Made by a program: the position numbers and the translations under genes. A stretch of DNA of 28,896 nucleotides from Kipferlia bialata (lineage: Eukaryota > Fornicata), in assembly GCA_003568945.1 (NCBI GenBank), contig BDIP01000021.1, positions 16,295 to 45,190 on the forward strand. The letters are read 5' to 3'. The notes below the pieces were generated by a model that did no database searches, was not told the DNA's origin, and worked only from the letters and a program-made list of their open reading frames with translations. Shown piece by piece: positions 24,270 through 28,896 of this stretch; positions within the stretch are counted from its first letter, which is position 1, and every line of letters begins with the position of its first letter.

Positions 24270-25657
24270 TCACCCCAGCCTGACACACGCCAGAGACCCC
24301 AGAAGTATAATGACGACACATACGTCTGGGGGCAGGTGGGAGTAGGGTGCCAGGACGTCCTGGGAGGCCATACCCCCCGATGCCCTGCCTACCACATAGG
24401 ACAGGGTGCCTGCCCGGGTGTCATGCAGCACATCGACATGGTCACCGGTCTGCACACCCTGAAGACAGGGGGTGGAGAGGGGGAGAGACACAGCAGCGGC
24501 TGAGGCACTTGATGTCTCGTTGGTGACATACACAGCCATGAGGTGGGGGGATGCGACCAGGTCACTGAGACACATGGGTGTGTCTGTGACGGTGTCTAGC
24601 AGGGACTGGGGCACCACCCCGACCAGACACGGGCCAGACAGGTCCATGCACACACGCACCCTACAGACCCCAGGACCCCCAACACCTTCAGAACGACACA
24701 CTAACAGAGAGGGCGGGGCACCCTCAGGGCACACGGCCAGTCTGCATGAGTCAGCCAGCCTCACACAGCATCGTGGGTCACCCTTGTCAGATACACTGTC
24801 AGGGACACTGTCAGGGCCTGAGAGGGGGAGGGGCTCTGCGAAGACATGGCGCACAAGGGAGACAGACCGTGAGTACTGGCCCCAGGGGGTGGAGAGAGTG
24901 AGGTCATACACTCCCAAGGGGAGAGAGGCACTGCGGGCGCATGCCTCCAGTACGACAGGAGAGGTGAGGGAGGCATCTGCTGAGCCAGACCCTGGGGCAC
25001 ATACGCTGACGGGTGACACTCTGACTGTGAGGGGACAACCCACCCCCTGCCCCCCCTGCGGGTACCCATGCATGGCCACAGACACCTTGGCCTGGACCTC
25101 CTCGGGACCCCACTCCATGGGGACCTGGGTCCCAATGCGGAAGCGGACAGCAGACACACTCAGGGTGTCAGGAAGGTCCCACACGGGAGGGGGAGGCAGA
25201 ACAGAAGGGAGAGGGGCGGGCACCCTGAATGCCTTGGGCCCTTGGTCTGATATGACACTGCCCCTCAGAGACTGCACATGGGTCAGACCCACACGTCTAG
25301 ACACAGAGGGGGAGGCAGGCACATCGTGGGTGTACTGGTCTGGGGGTCAGAACCAGCTACCCCTAGAACGATCCAGACTCAAGACAGACTACTAATATAT
25401 GCAATACAATCATTGAGGGACTGGTGAGAATGAGTGCACGTACACCTCTTGCCCTTCAGCTCTGCCAGCACGGCATCCCGCTGGGCCAGTAACTTCTCCA
25501 ACTCCTGCCGCCTGTGGGCTAGGCGTTGTCTCTCTCGCTCAATGGAGGCCCTGTGTTCTTGGAACAGATCCCCCTGGCTGGGACCGGCCACATGATGCAC
25601 CCTGTCCCCCCCAGGGCCAGCCGAGGACACAGTCGAGGACACAGGCACCCAGGCCAT
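24270..25657 (-). CDS. orphan protein with N-terminal coiled coil
   Basis: Two exons: 25657-25444 and 25339-24270; 427 aa. The donor GTACGT and acceptor CTGACCCCCAG close in phase. Residues about 30-70 form a charged helix (SIERERQRLAHRRQELEKLL) typical of a coiled coil. The rest is rich in Ser, Val, Pro and Cys with short hydrophobic strands (VSVAMHGYP, AVYVTNETSSASAAAVSLPL), suggesting one or two beta domains. No signal peptide; a hydrophobic run VCVVIILLGSLACV lies at the very C terminus and could be a tail anchor, though it is interrupted by Cys and short. I recognise no family. The ATG at 25657 faces the NECAP start across 179 bp, so a shared promoter is likely. A long antisense frame over exon 2 is a shadow. 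Confidence 0.6.
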
Positions 25658-25836
25658 GGATCAAGGTGCTAGTCCTTGTGGGAATCTTCACAGTCTGTGC
25701 CACGGATGGGTCTATAGAGAGAGCAAGTCAGTGACTCTGGACTTGGGAGAGAACTCAAAAACAAGGGTTCTAGAGCATGACACATGTCATATTGACAGCT
25801 GACAGTTCTTCACCTCAAGCATCAAGGCATATCAAC

Positions 25837-27304
25837 ATGGACCCCGCTGACTTTGAGCAGACAGTAGCCATCATCCCTGAGGCCCATGCCTACAAGGTGA
25901 CTTATGCCGCCATTGTATATTCAGACTCGTCTTGATGTGTTTGTATATGTGATAGTATCATCTATTGAATACTAGTAGGTTGGCGTTCTTCTACAGCTGG
26001 AACGCCAACCCCTGTCCCCACCTGGTTGTACCCCCCACCCCAGGTCCCCCCCATGCGGGATATCCGAGGGTTCCTGTGTGCCGGGTGGAAGGAGGAGGAC
26101 AACATCTTCCGGGGCAGGCTGAGTGTCAAGACAATGGGGGACTCCCTCTCAGTCGAGATGATCAAGCCAGACGGGGCCCTGTTCACAAAGGTACCCAACT
26201 ACGTGTCCGGGGTCTCTAGGAGTCTCTCTCCCTCGATTGTTGGCTGGTATTGGCCTTGCATCTCTCATATACATATTTATATGTCAGCCCAGTCATATGG
26301 GTGGTGTTGTGAGTGTTCCCTTCTCAGGATGGGTCAGTGGCATAATGCAGATGTGTGTTGGGGAGTGTCAGTCTAGCACCGGGGCTATGACTCATTCAGT
26401 GTATCATACACGTGTACTGTATGTGTTGTGCCTCACCCCAGGTCCCTGTCACCTTCGAGGACTTTGCCCCTCTCCTGGAGAAGGCACACGACTCCAGCCG
26501 CTACTTCATCCTGATCGTCAAGGACCAGGCTTCAGGTACCGGGTGCTGTTGGTGCTTGTGAGATATACAATACGTATCATTCGTGTGTCAGGGCAGAGTG
26601 TGACACTCACATTACCTGGTATTCGCGCACATTCCCCTATCCCCCCACCCCCAGGCCGCACTGCCCACATTGGCCTCGGCTTCCCAAGCAGAGAGGACGC
26701 ATTTGACTTCAAGGTGGGAGCGCTGTATATACGGCTATCTATATGTGTACTTCAATGCGTCTGTGATTGTGGCAGTGTCTGTCTCCATCTGCTAGGTGTG
26801 CTAGGTGCCCCATCCCGTAGCCATGCCCTGACCCCAGGTAGCCCTGCAGGACCATGGCAAGTACCTGAGGCGCAAGGAGGCCCCCCCCACCCTCACCATG
26901 CCGACGGAGGACCTGTCCCTCAGATCAGGCCAGACAATCCAGGTACCAGTGGCAGAGTGCTGATATATCTCTGTAGGATCAGTATATGTAGTGCTGGATA
27001 GGTGCACTGTATGGATCAGTTCAGACCAGATATGACCCAAGACTGTGTCTACCTGATGCTGTTATCCTATCTGTCTATACACTGACACTGACCCCAGGTG
27101 AACATCCCCGGCATGCACCGCTCTGCATCTGGGTCGGCCAAGGCCAAGGCAGTCAGCTCCTTTGCCCCTCCCCCAGGCAAGGGCTTTGCCTCCCCCCCCT
27201 CCTTCTCTGCCCCTGCCCCTGCCTCTGGTCAGGACGAGTGGGCCGACTTCACCGCCTCCCCAGCCGACACCACATCCGGCACAGACGACTGGGTGGACTT
27301 CTAA
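25837..27304 (+). CDS. NECAP: NECAP, clathrin adaptor accessory protein
   Basis: Six exons: 25837-25896, 26044-26190, 26442-26535, 26655-26713, 26838-26942, 27098-27304; 223 aa with all phases closed. NECAPs bind AP-2 at clathrin-coated pits through a PH-like N-terminal domain and C-terminal WxxF motifs. Family signatures are plain: VPPMRDIRGFLCAGW (family IPPRASNRGYRASDW), GRLSVKTMGDS, HDSSRYFILIVKD (family TDSSRYFVIRIQD), AHIGLGFPSREDAFDFKVAL (family [20 protein letters not shown]), KEGQTI-like RSGQTIQ. The tail is Pro/Ala/Ser-rich and ends with two WxxF motifs, DEWADF and DDWVDF at the very C terminus, as expected for adaptor-ear binding. It is slightly shorter than animal NECAP (about 265-275) because the linker is brief. 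Confidence 0.95.
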
Positions 27305-27675
27305 GAGACACACACGAGACGTGGCCCAAGGCCTGATACACTAGGATACTAGATGGCATCCTAGTTTTAGGGCTACTCCTGATAGAGGAGACATATGGGA
27401 GGTGGCGGAAGAATGATTTATTGGGTGGGGTATTGGGTGGTGTACTATTATCGTTTGGGGTCAAGTGACCGCGACCGCTGTATCACCTCCCTTTACTGTC
27501 TTACCTCTGATGCATAGATTTACCTGTGACAGAGTGTGTTACTGACATAGTGTTAGCCTAACAGAGTTATCATGATATGAGTGAGTCTCACTCAGTGAGA
27601 GCAAAATGAGAGTCAGAGACCGTGTTAAAAAATACGAATGGAACACTTGCGGAAGCTTCCTTCTTCAAAGAGATT
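27305..27675. promoter_or_regulatory. intergenic region upstream of YIPF6, with inverted repeat
   Basis: 371 bp without a gene. At 27578-27594 lies TGAGTGA-GTC-TCACTCA, a 7-bp inverted repeat with a 3-bp centre, overlapped by a second small one (CTCAC-TCA-GTGAG). It sits about 80 bp before the YIPF6 start and could be an operator-like site for a dimeric factor, or chance. No other element recognised. Confidence 0.35.
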
Positions 27676-28480
27676 ATGTCAGCTGTTCAGCCAGATTCAC
27701 TCAATACTCTCGATGAGCCTATTTCAGCCACTCTGGTACGTGATTTATCCCTTGTGGTAAAGCAGTAACTGGTCCAGTACTGGCTATCGATGGATGGATG
27801 CAATATGCAGCTTTATGCTTTGTCTAGTCGTCTTCTGCTACTCCTGTGTGGTATTGTGGCCTATGGTCCTCTGCTCCAGTGCACTGTGTCTCATATTCAG
27901 CTTAGAGACCTGAAGGAGATTGGTATGAGGATCAAGCAAGTGCTTTGGCCTTGGTAAGTGTCTCCCCTTCTCTTCCCATTGCAATACAGGGGTTCATGGT
28001 GTGTGTGGTGTATATGCGATAGTGGGCAGCCCTGATACCAGGGGAGACAAGTCCAATGTGCTATCGACCTGGGACCTGTATGGCCCCCTCATCTTCTGCC
28101 TGGTGTACACCCTGTCCATCTCCCTCACCTCCAACAGCGACATGGTCAAGATCTTCACCATTGGATTCACCGTTGTGTTCTTTGGGGCTGTTGTGGTCAC
28201 CCTCAACTCCATGCTGCTGGGTGGCAAGGTGTCCTTCTTCCAGGTGGTCTGTCTGCTGGGCTACTGTGTGTTCCCCTTGGCCATCGGGGCCCTGCTCAAG
28301 GTCATATTCTCCAACGTCTATGTCAGGGCCCTCATCGCCCTCATTGGCGCTGCCTGGGCCGTGTTTGCGTCTGTGGGCTTCTTCGGCATGCTTGTCAAGA
28401 AGGAGCGCAGGCTGCTGGCCATCTACCCCATAGTGCTGTTCTTCGGCGTGCTGGCCTTCTTCATCGTGGTGCCATGCTAG
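27676..28480 (+). CDS. YIPF6: YIPF6 (Yip1-domain Golgi membrane protein)
   Basis: Three exons: 27676-27735, 27901-27953, 28042-28480; 183 aa. Yip1-family proteins are multi-pass Golgi/ER membrane proteins that interact with Rab GTPases and their partners. The N terminus reads TLDEPISATL then LRDLKEIGMRIKQVLWP, matching TLDE...VMRDLRAVGRKFVHVLYP of YIPF6. STWDLYGPLIFCLVYTL matches RDWDLWGPLLLC, and ITLNS-LLGG-ISFFQ-CVLGYCVLPL is mirrored by VTLNSMLLGGKVSFFQVVCL. Five hydrophobic segments follow, the last ending IYPIVLFFGVLAFFIVV. It is shorter than animal YIPF6 (about 236) mainly at the N terminus. The acceptor CTGATACCAG at 28041 gives WPWGDKSN, in frame. Confidence 0.93.
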
Positions 28481-28854
28481 ACAGGGCCATGCTAGACACC
28501 CTCGGCTAGCGGTGCGGTGCCTGTTGCATCGTATGTATTTGTCAGTCAGTGAGTGGATGGCATTCTTTCAGTACCCATGTTTCACTGAGTGACATTGTTG
28601 TTATTCTCTTATGCCATAGAGACTTTTCCTGTAGGTTTTATTGTATGTTTCAGCTTGTATCATATGTGTTGGTGTTGTGGCACCAAGAGGACACTGATTC
28701 TCACCATGAGTGGGGTGCTTGGAGTGAATGTCCTCCTCTCTCAATGTCTATGTCTCTATTAGTGGTCTCTGTTTTCTCTGTCCCCATCTATGAGATATGT
28801 ATGGGAAACCAACTCTGGGGGCATCGATCTTAGCCTCCTTAGTCTCTCTCTCTC

Positions 28855-28896
<42 letters not shown>
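28481..28896. other. 3' flank ending in a poly-C tract (28856-28896)
   Basis: Downstream of YIPF6. No gene is supported; a 94-codon plus-strand frame lacks coding bias. The last 41 bases are all C, preceded by CT repeats, so the window ends inside a homopolymer, probably where the assembly broke. Confidence 0.7.

Noticed and set aside
24472-25395. 307-codon plus-strand frame
   Set aside because: Antisense to exon 2 of the coiled-coil orphan. The minus strand closes in phase with a motif-perfect intron and carries a coiled-coil exon; the plus frame is Arg/Thr-rich and has no splice support.

Overview
The window is nuclear DNA of an intron-rich, GC-rich protist. The evidence is spliceosomal introns in almost every gene, eukaryote-only families (UNC119, VTA1, NECAP, YIPF6, DDX24/Mak5, HFM1/MER3, a bromodomain protein, FHIP-like) and standard stop codons. 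Most introns end in a near-fixed block, CTGAC or CTCAC followed by a few pyrimidines and AG. That places the putative branch-point A about 7 nt before the splice site, as in known metamonad introns (Trichomonas, Giardia). With the short intergenic gaps and many introns, this suggests a free-living metamonad, perhaps a fornicate such as Kipferlia. The organism assignment is inference only.

Layout, left to right. A poly-G tract opens the window. Then come a small acidic protein gene (-, 84-401), a 76-aa orphan gene (+, 915-1428), UNC119 (-, 1820-3080), an FHIP/FAM160-like gene (+, 3396-6459), VTA1 (-, 6558-7981), a Mak5/DDX24-type DEAD-box helicase (+, 8083-10971), a bromodomain protein (+, 11325-12431), enolase (-, 12577-14141), a 21-exon HFM1/MER3 helicase with a very long low-complexity tail (+, 14435-21346), an orphan gene (-, 21481 to about 22868), a truncated second copy of the enolase 5' end (-, 23297-23778), a coiled-coil orphan gene (-, 24270-25657), NECAP (+, 25837-27304) and YIPF6 (+, 27676-28480). 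The window ends inside a poly-C tract.

Neighbours are mostly divergent or convergent with gaps of about 100-450 bp, so several promoters are probably bidirectional (UNC119/FHIP, VTA1/DDX24, enolase/HFM1, coiled-coil orphan/NECAP). Many genes serve membrane and cargo traffic: UNC119 carries lipidated ciliary cargo, FHIP links Hook to dynein, VTA1 stimulates Vps4 in the ESCRT-III pathway, NECAP works with AP-2 and YIPF6 acts at the Golgi. They are not an operon and I see no shared mechanism beyond this theme. The other genes cover ribosome assembly, chromatin reading, glycolysis and meiotic crossing-over.

Exon models below were built by hand from splice signals, reading phase and remembered family alignments. 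They are strongest for UNC119, VTA1, DDX24, HFM1, NECAP, YIPF6 and enolase, where phase closes across every junction. I saw no tRNA, rRNA, CRISPR array, transposon or virus-derived element.
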